Shown here: positions 7,038 to 13,536 of the stretch, one piece after another | How positions within the stretch are numbered: the first letter of the stretch is position 1 | Layout of the letters: every line of letters starts with the position of its first letter | Origin: Paracoccaceae bacterium | GTDB taxonomy: Bacteria > Pseudomonadota > Alphaproteobacteria > Rhodobacterales > Rhodobacteraceae | Length of the DNA: 13,536 bases | Assembly: GCA_011523445.1 (NCBI GenBank) | Contig: WTGT01000122.1 | Span: 1 to 13,536 of the forward strand | Direction: 5' to 3' | The notes under the pieces: model-generated | Database searches by the model: none | Told to the model about the DNA's origin: nothing | What the model saw: the letters and a program-made list of their open reading frames with translations, nothing else | Program-made: the position numbers and the translations under genes

Positions 7038-7532
7038 TCAATTGCTAAACTTTTTCTTCAACTCTTCTATCACATTCCCTGGTACGAATTCGGAAACATC
7101 TCCTCCCAGGCGGGCAATCTCCTTTACAAGTTTTGATGCAATAGCCTGTTTTCTTGCATCTGCCATCATGAATACGGTTTCAATATTTTGATCCAATACC
7201 CTATTCATGCCAACCATCTGGAACTCATACTCAAAGTCCGAGACAGCTCTCAATCCCCTGATAATGATGTTTGCTCCAACTTCACGAGCGCAATCCACCA
7301 ACAGGTTTTCGAAAGGATATACCTCAATTTCCTGATTGGTTTTTTTCTTCAGTTCCGTGATCTCCCTGTTAATCATGGAAACCCTTTCATCCAAACTGAA
7401 GAGGGGGGATTTTTCCTGATTGATGGCGACACCAATTACCAGTTTGTCCACCAGGGAAAATGATCTTCGGAATATATCCAGATGACCAAATGTTACGGGA
7501 TCAAACGTCCCGGCGTAGAGACCGATTTTCAC
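7038..7532 (-). CDS. coaD: Phosphopantetheine adenylyltransferase
   Basis: CoaD transfers AMP from ATP to 4'-phosphopantetheine, giving dephospho-CoA, the penultimate step of CoA synthesis in the cytoplasm. The 164-residue length is normal. MKIGLYAGTFDPVTFGHLDI holds the nucleotidyltransferase TxGH motif (residues 14-17). ANIIIRGLRAVSDFEYEFQM is the substrate-binding RGLR region. ARKQAIASKLVKEIARLGG replaces the ISSS-type motif of other phyla with the form common in alphaproteobacteria. The start is GTG 7532, supported by GAAAGAGGA about 5 bases upstream. It lies 36 bases after the CBS gene and is probably in the same transcript. Confidence 0.98.
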   Translation of the reverse strand: MKIGLYAGTFDPVTFGHLDIFRRSFSLVDKLVIGVAINQEKSPLFSLDERVSMINREITELKKKTNQEIEVYPFENLLVDCAREVGANIIIRGLRAVSDFEYEFQMVGMNRVLDQNIETVFMMADARKQAIASKLVKEIARLGGDVSEFVPGNVIEELKKKFSN

Positions 7533-7568
7533 AAAATCCTCTTTCTTAAGATTATCAGGAAATTTGAC

Positions 7569-8000
7569 TTAATGGCCGATATATTCCTCTAGAGCTTGTT
7601 TTTCCATATCCAGCTCGCCCAAACGGGCCTTGACAACATCTCCAATGGAAATCAGCCCAACCATTTTCTGATTGTCCATGACAGGTATATGACGGAATCT
7701 TCCCACAGTCATTTTGTTCAGTACATCAAAGGCAGTTTCGTTGGTATTACAGGTAACAACCTTTTTACTCATCAGTTCCCTTACCAATAAATTCAGTACC
7801 TGGGTACCCTTTATACCTATTTCCCTGACAATATCCCTTTCCGAAACGATGCCAATGAGCAAACCTTCATCATCAAACACTACCAAAGCACCAATTCGAT
7901 TCTTGGACAAAAGATTGACAGCCATCAAAATACCATCATCGGGACCAATGGAGATAATGTTTTGACTACTTTTGCCCTTGAGAATTTGGCTCACAAGCAT
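7569..8000 (-). CDS. Small protein with two CBS domains
   Basis: The 143-residue protein is a stand-alone Bateman module made of two CBS domains (about residues 8-62 and 77-132). Typical signatures are GALVVFDDEGLLIGIVSERDIVREI in the first and FRHIPVMDNQKMVGLISIGDVVKARL in the second. Such modules bind adenine nucleotides or S-adenosylmethionine and regulate a partner, but this one carries no catalytic domain and the ligand cannot be read from sequence. It ends with an acidic helix (LGELDMEKQALEEYIGH). The start is ATG 8000, with AAAGGA about 8 bases upstream. It is the first gene of the minus-strand run CBS-coaD-cyclophilin-DUF3179. Confidence 0.93.
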   Translation of the reverse strand: MLVSQILKGKSSQNIISIGPDDGILMAVNLLSKNRIGALVVFDDEGLLIGIVSERDIVREIGIKGTQVLNLLVRELMSKKVVTCNTNETAFDVLNKMTVGRFRHIPVMDNQKMVGLISIGDVVKARLGELDMEKQALEEYIGH

Positions 8001-8038
8001 TGGAAGAATCCTTTCATTTTGAATTGAAAATGTTGTTT

Positions 8039-8068
8039 GTATAAAATTTAGATTATCCCAATTTTCAA
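8039..8068 (-). promoter_or_regulatory. Possible promoter of the CBS-coaD run
   Basis: On the minus strand TTGAAA (8068-8063) stands 18 bases before TTATAC (8044-8039), which is about 38 bases upstream of the CBS start. The region is AT-rich, so a chance match is possible. Confidence 0.35.
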
Positions 8069-8304
8069 AAAAAATTCACCCACTTTTACCTGATCCCGAA
8101 TCTTTTGCTTGTGGATTGTTGTGCTTCCTCATTGCACTCCAGATATTAATTTAATGAACTTACGGCTACCAGAATACTGTTGACTGGAGCCATATTAAAT
8201 TCTTTGATGAGAAATAAAAAGACACGATCAAAATTTAAGAAACTGTTTAGAGATGTAGATTTTTCCAACAAAATCCTGTTTCCCAATTTTTGACAAGCAA
8301 CACA

Positions 8305-8337
8305 CCCCGGGCACCAATTTTGCCCGGGGCTATTTTT
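8305..8337 (+). terminator. Strong GC hairpin, intrinsic terminator of uncertain direction
   Basis: CCCCGGGC (8305-8312) pairs with GCCCGGGG (8322-8329), with one further A-T pair inside and a 7-base loop. On the + strand CTATTTTT follows, a fair U-tract; on the minus strand the following bases (TGTGTTGCTTGT) are only moderately T-rich. The nearest gene it could end is the symporter, on the minus strand, whose stop is 58 bases away. The better U-tract points to + strand transcription, where no gene is seen. It may act in both directions. Confidence 0.7.
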
Positions 8338-8387
8338 ATCCTGATTACTCTGGTTAATTTCCAGAAACAATCAACTTGGCAGTTAAT

Positions 8388-9773
8388 TCAGGCTTTCCCC
8401 TTTTCTGCTGCTTCCTTTTCAAAGTAATCTCTGGTTTTCTGGAAGACCATTGGCGCAAGCAACAGAAGTCCAATCAGATTTGGTACTGCCATCAGCCCGT
8501 TGAGAGTGTCTGCAAGATTCCAAACCAAGTCGACCTTCAGGTTTGCGAATGTAAGTGCAGCAAGTATCCACAAAATCCTGTAGATCAAAATGCTTTTCTC
8601 ACTAAACAGATATTGCCAACACCTTTCCCCATAATAGGACCATCCAAGGATGGTGGTAAATGCAAAGATCGCAAGTGCGATGGTTACAATATACTGACCT
8701 CCAGGGATAGAGATTTCAAAGGCTGTTGAAGTCAGAACAGCTCCTGTAAGGCCAGCGCCATCAACCTCCATTATCCATGCACCCGAGGTAAGAATAACCA
8801 ATGCTGTCATGGTACATACGATCAATGTATCGATAAAGGTACCCAACATGGCAATAATACCTTGTCTGACTGGATTGTTGGTTTTTGCTGCTGCGTGAGC
8901 TATAGCTGCTGAACCCAAACCAGATTCATTTGAGAATACACCCCTGGCAACACCGAAACGAACTGCAGCCGCGACTGCAGCACCAGCAAATCCACCCGTG
9001 GCAGCAGCCGGAGTGAAAGCATGTGTGAAGATTAAACCAATGGCGGCAGGAACCTCGGTGATATTCAACAGAATTACAATGAGTGCGGCACCAATGTATA
9101 GCACAATCATTGTTGGAACCAACTTACCGGCAACTTCACCAATTCTTTTGATCCCACCAATTATGACAATACCTGCCAAACCGGCAACAATGATGCCTGT
9201 TACAAATGTTGGAACAGAAAAACTGTTATCCAAAACTGCAGCCATGGAATTTACCTGTACAGCATTGCCAATCCCAAATGCAGCAATGGCCCCGAAAATG
9301 GCAAAAAGCAATCCTAGCGACTTGCCTAATTCAGGTGCAAATTTTCCGACACCATTTCGAAGATAGTACATCGGTCCTCCAACATACTTTCCTTCTTGGT
9401 CAACCTCTCGATAGGTAACAGCACAAACAGCTTCTGCATATTTTGTCGCCATACCGAAAAGGGCAATCAGCCACATGTAAAAAATAGCTCCAGGTCCACC
9501 CAAAGCTATTGCTGTTGCCACTCCGGCTATATTTCCAGTTCCCACGGTGGCTGACAGGGCTGTCATCAGGGCATTAAATGGTTTTACTTCACCTTCACCA
9601 TCTTCACTATCGTCTTTGGTGAAAAGCAGCCTGAAACCATAACCTACTTTTCGCCAGGGCATGAATACCAGACCCAAGGTCAGAAGAACTCCGGTTACTC
9701 CCAGAATCCCCAACATGGGTGGTCCCCAGGCAAAAGCATTAACTGTATCGATTACAGAGTTGATTTGATACAT
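8388..9773 (-). CDS. AGCS-family sodium:alanine/glycine symporter
   Basis: The 461-residue inner-membrane protein should import alanine, glycine or a similar small amino acid with Na+ (or H+). It begins MYQINSVIDTVNAFAWGPPML and has about ten to eleven hydrophobic segments. The family signature is visible in ALSATVGTGNIAGVATAIAL and in GPGAIFYMWLIALFGMATKYAEA. GGPMYYLRNG, GVFSNESGLGSAAIAHAAAK and ILGWSYYGERC are further hallmarks. The start is ATG 9773 with GGGAGAGGGA just upstream. It stands alone on its strand, followed by the GC hairpin at 8305-8329, and is divergent from the valine operon; the amino-acid theme on both sides may be meaningful. The exact substrate cannot be read from sequence. 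Confidence 0.95.
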   Translation of the reverse strand: MYQINSVIDTVNAFAWGPPMLGILGVTGVLLTLGLVFMPWRKVGYGFRLLFTKDDSEDGEGEVKPFNALMTALSATVGTGNIAGVATAIALGGPGAIFYMWLIALFGMATKYAEAVCAVTYREVDQEGKYVGGPMYYLRNGVGKFAPELGKSLGLLFAIFGAIAAFGIGNAVQVNSMAAVLDNSFSVPTFVTGIIVAGLAGIVIIGGIKRIGEVAGKLVPTMIVLYIGAALIVILLNITEVPAAIGLIFTHAFTPAAATGGFAGAAVAAAVRFGVARGVFSNESGLGSAAIAHAAAKTNNPVRQGIIAMLGTFIDTLIVCTMTALVILTSGAWIMEVDGAGLTGAVLTSTAFEISIPGGQYIVTIALAIFAFTTILGWSYYGERCWQYLFSEKSILIYRILWILAALTFANLKVDLVWNLADTLNGLMAVPNLIGLLLLAPMVFQKTRDYFEKEAAEKGKA

Positions 9774-9816
9774 GATCCCTCTCCCTATTCAAATCAAACT
9801 AACTGTTTGGAGCCAG

Positions 9817-9845
9817 ATTATATTGTCTCATGAATGGATACAAAA
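9817..9845 (-). promoter_or_regulatory. Probable promoter of the symporter gene
   Basis: On the minus strand a perfect TATAAT (9822-9817) has TTTTGT (9845-9840) 17 bases upstream, or TTGTAT (9843-9838) 15 bases upstream. Transcription would begin near 9810, leaving a leader of about 35 bases that ends in the GGGAGAGGGA ribosome site. Confidence 0.45.
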
Positions 9846-9847
9846 TC

Positions 9848-9976
9848 AATGAAAACTTTTGAAACCTTGATTACCACGGGCTTTTTTTTGAGACATTCTA
9901 TCCCCTGAAAACAAAAACAAGGGTAGTCGATACTTCAATTGTTACGTATCCATTGTCCCTTTTCATAAGTTTCATT
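9848..9976. repeat. Two inverted copies of a 16-17 base motif
   Basis: AATGAAAACTTTTGAAA at 9848-9864 matches the reverse complement of 9961-9976 (AATGAAACTTATGAAA) with one indel and one substitution. A second pair, ATGGATAC (9834-9841) and GTATCCAT (9946-9953), also stands in inverted orientation. The two pairs are interleaved, so they cannot both form one simple stem; binding sites fit better than RNA structure. The sequence is AT-rich, so chance is a real alternative. Confidence 0.35.
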
Positions 9977-10080
9977 CGATAGCAATAAAATATCCTCGAT
10001 AACTGCCAGCCCGAACGTACCACTCGTTTTCTGATGGGCTTCACAATTCTTCATGATGGTATTCATTGAGTTGGAGATCG

Positions 10081-10121
10081 AGTAGTACCAATTGAATCCG
10101 GACTAGTTTAGATTCACTACT
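10081..10121. promoter_or_regulatory. Bulged dyad upstream of mmsA, possible operator
   Basis: TGAATC (10093-10098) and GATTCA (10111-10116) are reverse complements, and just outside them AGTAGT (10081-10086) matches ACTACT (10116-10121). The left arm carries about six extra bases between the two halves. The dyad is centred near 10103, some 115 bases before the mmsA start. Confidence 0.35.
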
Positions 10122-10219
10122 TCAATAATCCCTTGAATGACATATTTTAGATTTGGTAACACTGTTTCACGTGTAAAAGCTATGTTTTATCCACATTATA
10201 ATCTGCTTGGGAGTTGCAA

Positions 10220-11719
10220 ATGAAAGAACTATTCCACTTTATCAATGGTAAAAGGGTAAAGGGTACATCCGGTCGTTTTGGTGATGTATTTAATCCAGCT
10301 ACTGGAGAGATCCAAGCCAAGGTTCCATTTGCATCGAACGAGGAATTGGATTATGCCGTCACGGGTGCACTGAAGGCTCAACAATCATGGGCATCGACCA
10401 ACCCCCAGAAAAGGGGTAGGGTCATGATGGAGTTTGTACGATTGCTCCAGAAAAATATGGAACCTCTTGCCGAGGCACTTTCCAGTGAACATGGGAAAAC
10501 AATTCCTGATGCTCGCGGTGATATTCAAAGAGGTCTGGAGGTTGTCGAATTTTGTATTGGTGCCCCTCACCTTTTGAAGGGAGAATATACCGATAGTGCC
10601 GGTGGTGGTATTGACATGTACTCGATGAGGCAGCCATTGGGAGTGGTTGCAGGCATAACACCATTTAATTTCCCGGCCATGATCCCCATGTGGAAGTTTG
10701 CACCGGCAATCGCCTGTGGAAACGCATTCATTTTAAAACCATCCGAAAGGGATCCTTCCGTTCCCCTGATGCTGGCCGAATTAATGTTGGAAGCTGGACT
10801 TCCTGAAGGAGTTCTACAGGTGGTCAATGGCGATAAAACTGCTGTTGATGCAATTCTTGACCATCCCGATATTCAGGCTGTAGGTTTCGTGGGGTCAACA
10901 CCCATTGCAGAGTATATTTATTCCCAGGCAAGCAAATCGGGTAAAAGGGTACAATGCTTTGGTGGTGCCAAAAATCACATGATTGTCATGCCTGATGCCG
11001 ACCTTGATCAGGCTGCTGATGCTCTCGTGGGTTCCGGCTATGGTGCCGCTGGCGAGAGATGTATGGCTATTTCGGTGGCTGTACCTGTAGGTGATGGTAC
11101 TGCCGATAATCTTATTGATAAACTGATACCCAAGATTGAAACCCTCAAGGTCGGACCATACACTGCCGGCGAAGACATGGATTTTGGCCCTCTGGTTACA
11201 AAAGAAGCCCAACAAAGGGTTTTGGGATTGGTTCAATCAGGTGTTGATCAAGGGGCTGAGCTAGTTGTAGACGGGAGGGATTTCAAACTCCAAGGGTACG
11301 AAGATGGCTTTTTTGTAGGCCCCCACCTTTTTGATAAAGTGACACCAGATATGGACATATACAAGCAGGAAATATTTGGACCTGTCTTATCCACCGTCAG
11401 GGCCAAAAACTATGATGATGCCCTTAGTCTTACCATGAATAATCCTTATGGTAACGGGACGGCTATATTTACCAGGGATGGTGATACGGCCCGGGATTTT
11501 GCCAATAGGATCAATGTCGGTATGGTTGGTGTAAATGTTCCAATCCCTGTTCCACTTGCCTATCATACCTTCGGAGGTTGGAAAAAATCCGGTTTCGGTG
11601 ATCTTAATCAACATGGCCCGGATGCGTTCAGATTCTATACCAAAACCAAGACAGTAACTTCTCGTTGGCCAAGCGGTATCAAGGAAGGAGCAATTCTCAA
11701 CTTCCCGACAATAAATTGA
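10220..11719 (+). CDS. mmsA: CoA-acylating methylmalonate-semialdehyde dehydrogenase
   Basis: The enzyme oxidises methylmalonate semialdehyde (and malonate semialdehyde) with NAD+ and CoA, yielding propionyl-CoA (or acetyl-CoA) and CO2 or bicarbonate; it closes valine breakdown. The 499-residue length is normal. GVVAGITPFNFPAMIPMW and FVGSTPIAEYIY are the NAD-binding motifs. GYGAAGERCMAISVAV places the catalytic Cys at residue 281. The segment that is ELGGK in hydrolytic aldehyde dehydrogenases reads CFGGAKNH (about residues 246-253), so the general-base Glu is missing, as expected for this CoA-dependent family. KEIFGPV-type QEIFGPVLS and YGNGTAIFTRDG are further signatures. I choose ATG 10220 because GGGAG (10209-10213) stands 6 bases before it; TTG 10214 is less likely. 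It is the first gene of the + strand operon. Confidence 0.96.
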   Translation: MKELFHFINGKRVKGTSGRFGDVFNPATGEIQAKVPFASNEELDYAVTGALKAQQSWASTNPQKRGRVMMEFVRLLQKNMEPLAEALSSEHGKTIPDARGDIQRGLEVVEFCIGAPHLLKGEYTDSAGGGIDMYSMRQPLGVVAGITPFNFPAMIPMWKFAPAIACGNAFILKPSERDPSVPLMLAELMLEAGLPEGVLQVVNGDKTAVDAILDHPDIQAVGFVGSTPIAEYIYSQASKSGKRVQCFGGAKNHMIVMPDADLDQAADALVGSGYGAAGERCMAISVAVPVGDGTADNLIDKLIPKIETLKVGPYTAGEDMDFGPLVTKEAQQRVLGLVQSGVDQGAELVVDGRDFKLQGYEDGFFVGPHLFDKVTPDMDIYKQEIFGPVLSTVRAKNYDDALSLTMNNPYGNGTAIFTRDGDTARDFANRINVGMVGVNVPIPVPLAYHTFGGWKKSGFGDLNQHGPDAFRFYTKTKTVTSRWPSGIKEGAILNFPTIN

Positions 11720-11793
11720 TTATCTGCAAGTCGATTGAAAAATTTAGATTCCGGGTCGTATCTGCAAACTGTTATTGGCTGACTTTTTTGTAA

Positions 11794-12930
11794 ATGGATT
11801 TCAATTTGACAGAAGAACAGGAAGCCGTTTTTGAAATGGCTCTTGGTCTTGGTGAGAAGTTTATTTCACCACATGCAAAATCTTGGGAGAGTCAAGAAAC
11901 CATTCCAAAAGATTTGTGGCAGACCTTGGGGGAATATGGTCTTGGTGGTATCAATACCAGTATTGATTACGGAGGCTCTTCACTGAAGCGGGTTGATTCA
12001 GTACTTATTTTCGAGGCACTATCCATGGCATGCCCATCGGTTGCTGCGTTTCTTTCTATTCATAATATGTGCAGTTGGATGATCGACACTTTCGGGAGTG
12101 TTGAACTAAAGGAGAAATACCTCGAAAAAACGAATGAAATGTCATGCATCATGTCCTATTGCCTGACAGAGCCTGGTTCTGGATCAGATGCAGCCGCCAT
12201 GGCGACCAAGGCTGTAAAACTCAATGATCGCTGGGAAATGACAGGTACCAAGTCGTTTATCTCAGGGGGTGGTTATTCCGATTCCTACATCGTCATGTGC
12301 AAGACTGATGAGGGCATTTCATCCATAATAGTTGATGAAGATTCACCGGGGCTGTCATTTGGAGGACTTGAAGACAAAATGGGATGGCGGGCCCAGCCAA
12401 CCAGACAGGTACAGATGGACAATTGCCGAGTTCCTCTGGAAAATCTCCTGGGTATCCAAGGGAAGGGTTTCACTTATGCCATGTCAGGTCTTGATGGTGG
12501 TAGGTTGAATATTGCCGCCTGTTCACTTGGTGGTGCCCAACAAGCTTTCAATCAAACCTTGGCCTACATGAATGAACGAAAAGCCTTCGGTAAAAGGCTG
12601 GACGAGTTTCAGGTCCTGCAATTCAGAATTGCCGATATCGAAACCGATCTTCAGGTTGCCAGAAATTTTCTCCGCTATGCCGCTTGGAAAATGGATGAGG
12701 GTCATTCTGACAAAACTAAATTCTGTGCCATGGCAAAGCGCTATGTAACAGATGTTTGCTGGAAAGTTGCCAATGATTGTCTGCAACTCCATGGTGGGTA
12801 CGGATACCTTGCAGATTACGGCATAGAAAAGACTGTGAGGGATCTCAGGGTCCATCAAATTCTTGAAGGCACCAATGAGATTATGAGAATGGTTGTCTTT
12901 CGGGAACTGAAAAAAGAGCAATCCGGGTGA
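11794..12930 (+). CDS. Acyl-CoA dehydrogenase, isobutyryl-CoA (ACAD8-like) type
   Basis: This FAD enzyme should oxidise isobutyryl-CoA to methacrylyl-CoA, passing electrons to electron-transfer flavoprotein. The 378-residue length is normal. SYCLTEPGSGSDAAAM and TGTKSFISGGGYSD are the FAD and substrate signatures. QPTRQVQMDNCRVP, GGRLNIAACSLG, MNERKAFGKRL and LQLHGGYGYLADY follow. The catalytic Glu is E358 in ILEGTNEIMRM. The motifs GWRAQPTR, GGRLNIAACSLG and RVHQILEGTNE resemble mammalian isobutyryl-CoA dehydrogenase closely, and the neighbours are valine genes, so this substrate is preferred over other short branched acyl-CoAs; that part is inference. The start at ATG 11794 lacks a visible Shine-Dalgarno sequence. 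It follows mmsA by 74 bases and overlaps the next gene by 4. Confidence 0.93.
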   Translation: MDFNLTEEQEAVFEMALGLGEKFISPHAKSWESQETIPKDLWQTLGEYGLGGINTSIDYGGSSLKRVDSVLIFEALSMACPSVAAFLSIHNMCSWMIDTFGSVELKEKYLEKTNEMSCIMSYCLTEPGSGSDAAAMATKAVKLNDRWEMTGTKSFISGGGYSDSYIVMCKTDEGISSIIVDEDSPGLSFGGLEDKMGWRAQPTRQVQMDNCRVPLENLLGIQGKGFTYAMSGLDGGRLNIAACSLGGAQQAFNQTLAYMNERKAFGKRLDEFQVLQFRIADIETDLQVARNFLRYAAWKMDEGHSDKTKFCAMAKRYVTDVCWKVANDCLQLHGGYGYLADYGIEKTVRDLRVHQILEGTNEIMRMVVFRELKKEQSG

Positions 12931-13536
12931 ACGACCTCATAGTCAAAGAACAAGGGCATGTAGGCAGGATTACTTTAAATCGCCCCAAGGCTCTCAATGC
13001 CTTGACACATGATATGTGCAAGGTGATTGAGAAATATTTGAACCTTTGGCTTGCCGATGAAAATATTAGGGTAATCGTATTTGATGCCATTGGTGGGAAG
13101 GCGTTTTGTGCAGGTGGAGATATCACTGAAATGTATAAAAGAGGTAAGGCCGGGGATTTGGATTATGGCCATGCCTTTTGGCGCGATGAATACCGATTGA
13201 ATGCGAAAATCTTCAATTACCCTAAACCCGTTGCCAGTTTTTTAAATGGCTTTACTATGGGAGGTGGCGTTGGCATAGGTTGTCACGGGAAACACCGTAT
13301 CGTGGGCGAATCGAGTAGAATTGCCATGCCAGAATGTACAATCGGTTTGGTTCCGGATGTTGGTGGTTCCTACATTTTGGCAAATGCACCAGGACATTTG
13401 GGTGAATTCCATGGATTGACAGGGACCCGGATGGGGCCTGCAGAAGCAATAATTGTCGGATTTGCCGATCATTTCATACCTGAACAGCATTGGGAACAAG
13501 TCAAGGAGGAACTTTCCTCTGCAGGTGATATAAAAG
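12927..13536 (+). CDS. 3-hydroxyisobutyryl-CoA hydrolase (crotonase fold), 3' end outside window
   Basis: The enzyme should release 3-hydroxyisobutyrate from its CoA ester in valine breakdown. The start is GTG 12927, inside the stop region of the preceding gene (GTGA, 4-base overlap), which suggests translational coupling. About 203 codons are present, running open to the window edge. GKAFCAGGDITEMY (about residues 58-71) is the crotonase oxyanion-hole region. NGFTMGGGVGIGCHGKHRIV is the second oxyanion-hole loop. MPECTIGLVPDVGGSY contains E136 and D144, with the same spacing as the catalytic E169 and D177 of the human hydrolase; plain enoyl-CoA hydratases differ here. PGHLGEFHGLTGTRMGPAEA is also typical of the hydrolase group. 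A full protein would be about 340-360 residues. mmsB would be a natural next gene but is not visible. Confidence 0.93.
   Translation, partial: MNDLIVKEQGHVGRITLNRPKALNALTHDMCKVIEKYLNLWLADENIRVIVFDAIGGKAFCAGGDITEMYKRGKAGDLDYGHAFWRDEYRLNAKIFNYPKPVASFLNGFTMGGGVGIGCHGKHRIVGESSRIAMPECTIGLVPDVGGSYILANAPGHLGEFHGLTGTRMGPAEAIIVGFADHFIPEQHWEQVKEELSSAGDIK

Larger units (their letters stand above)
8001..8387. other. Gene-free 387-base stretch between CBS gene and symporter
   Basis: It holds the leader and probable promoter of the CBS gene at the left end and a strong GC hairpin near the right end (8305-8329). The part between about 8070 and 8300 is AT-rich and I see no coding frame with family resemblance. 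A minus-strand frame of 74 codons (8370-8146) starts with TTG and encodes its cysteines from the hairpin itself, so I do not call it. The segment could hide a small RNA on the + strand that ends at the hairpin. Confidence 0.5.
9774..10219. other. 446-base divergent intergenic region, symporter / mmsA
   Basis: No coding frame is supported. It holds the symporter promoter at the left, a pair of related inverted motifs (9848-9864 and 9961-9976), and a bulged dyad (10081-10121) about 100 bases before mmsA. No regulator gene is present beside it, so any control protein is encoded elsewhere. A hairpin of AGCCC (about 10008) with GGGCT (10036-10040) is weak. Confidence 0.5.

Noticed and set aside
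8146..8370. 74-codon minus-strand frame with a CPGCVAC segment
   Set aside because: It starts with TTG, its Cys-rich part is encoded by the GC hairpin at 8305-8329, and it shows no family resemblance. The hairpin explains the sequence better.
10197..10202. Perfect TATAAT just before mmsA
   Set aside because: It lies only 7 bases before the GGGAG ribosome site, so transcription would start at or inside that site, and no -35 is at the right distance.
11721..11767. Direct repeat TATCTGCAA at 11721-11729 and 11759-11767 between mmsA and the dehydrogenase
   Set aside because: Two 9-base copies in a 74-base gap, with no further copies nearby or dyad symmetry; chance is likely.
1..13536. Search for a new defence, mobile or biosynthetic system
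   Set aside because: All substantial frames belong to known housekeeping or catabolic families. I saw no direct-repeat array, integrase, transposase, toxin-antitoxin pair, tRNA-linked attachment site or unexplained multi-gene cluster.

Overview
The window looks like ordinary core chromosome of a free-living, AT-leaning alphaproteobacterium, probably one of the marine or aquatic lineages. The assignment rests on protein style, not on any rRNA. The Fur protein is of the alphaproteobacterial Fur/Mur type without the zinc cysteines. CoaD carries the alphaproteobacterial QAIASKLVKEIA segment. anmK and tyrS are divergently paired, and there is a complete-looking start of a valine degradation operon. 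There is no rRNA, tRNA, CRISPR array, insertion sequence, phage gene or toxin-antitoxin pair that I can support.

Layout. Positions 1-261 form an almost perfect fold-back palindrome hinged at 131. From the hinge rightwards the sequence reads as the C-terminal part of the protein AMPylase SelO (133-987), so the gene is cut at its 5' end exactly where the fold lies. fur (1173-1589) follows on the + strand and overlaps eno (enolase, 1582-2868) by 8 bases. anmK (2858-3967, minus) converges on eno and overlaps it by 11 bases; it is divergent from tyrS (4036-5292, plus). tyrS converges on a minus-strand run read from right to left: a two-CBS-domain protein (8000-7569), coaD (7532-7038), a secreted cyclophilin (6930-6364) and a secreted DUF3179 protein (6316-5297). 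After a 387-base gap with a strong GC hairpin comes an AGCS-family sodium:amino-acid symporter (9773-8388, minus). A 446-base divergent gap separates it from a + strand operon: mmsA (10220-11719), an isobutyryl-CoA-type acyl-CoA dehydrogenase (11794-12930) and a 3-hydroxyisobutyryl-CoA hydrolase that runs off the window end (12927-13536).

How the genes work together. The right-hand operon supplies three enzymes of valine breakdown: isobutyryl-CoA oxidation, 3-hydroxyisobutyryl-CoA hydrolysis and methylmalonate-semialdehyde oxidation to propionyl-CoA. The divergent symporter may bring in small amino acids, and the shared gap holds repeated, dyad-like motifs that could be operators. The rest is housekeeping: glycolysis (eno), cell-wall recycling (anmK), translation (tyrS), CoA synthesis (coaD), envelope protein folding (cyclophilin) and metal control (fur).

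I did not find a convincing undescribed system. The points most worth a second look are the fold-back palindrome (most likely an assembly or read artefact), the fur-eno overlap, the terminator-like hairpin with no + strand gene in front of it, the motif pairs in the symporter/mmsA gap, and the uncharacterised DUF3179 protein.
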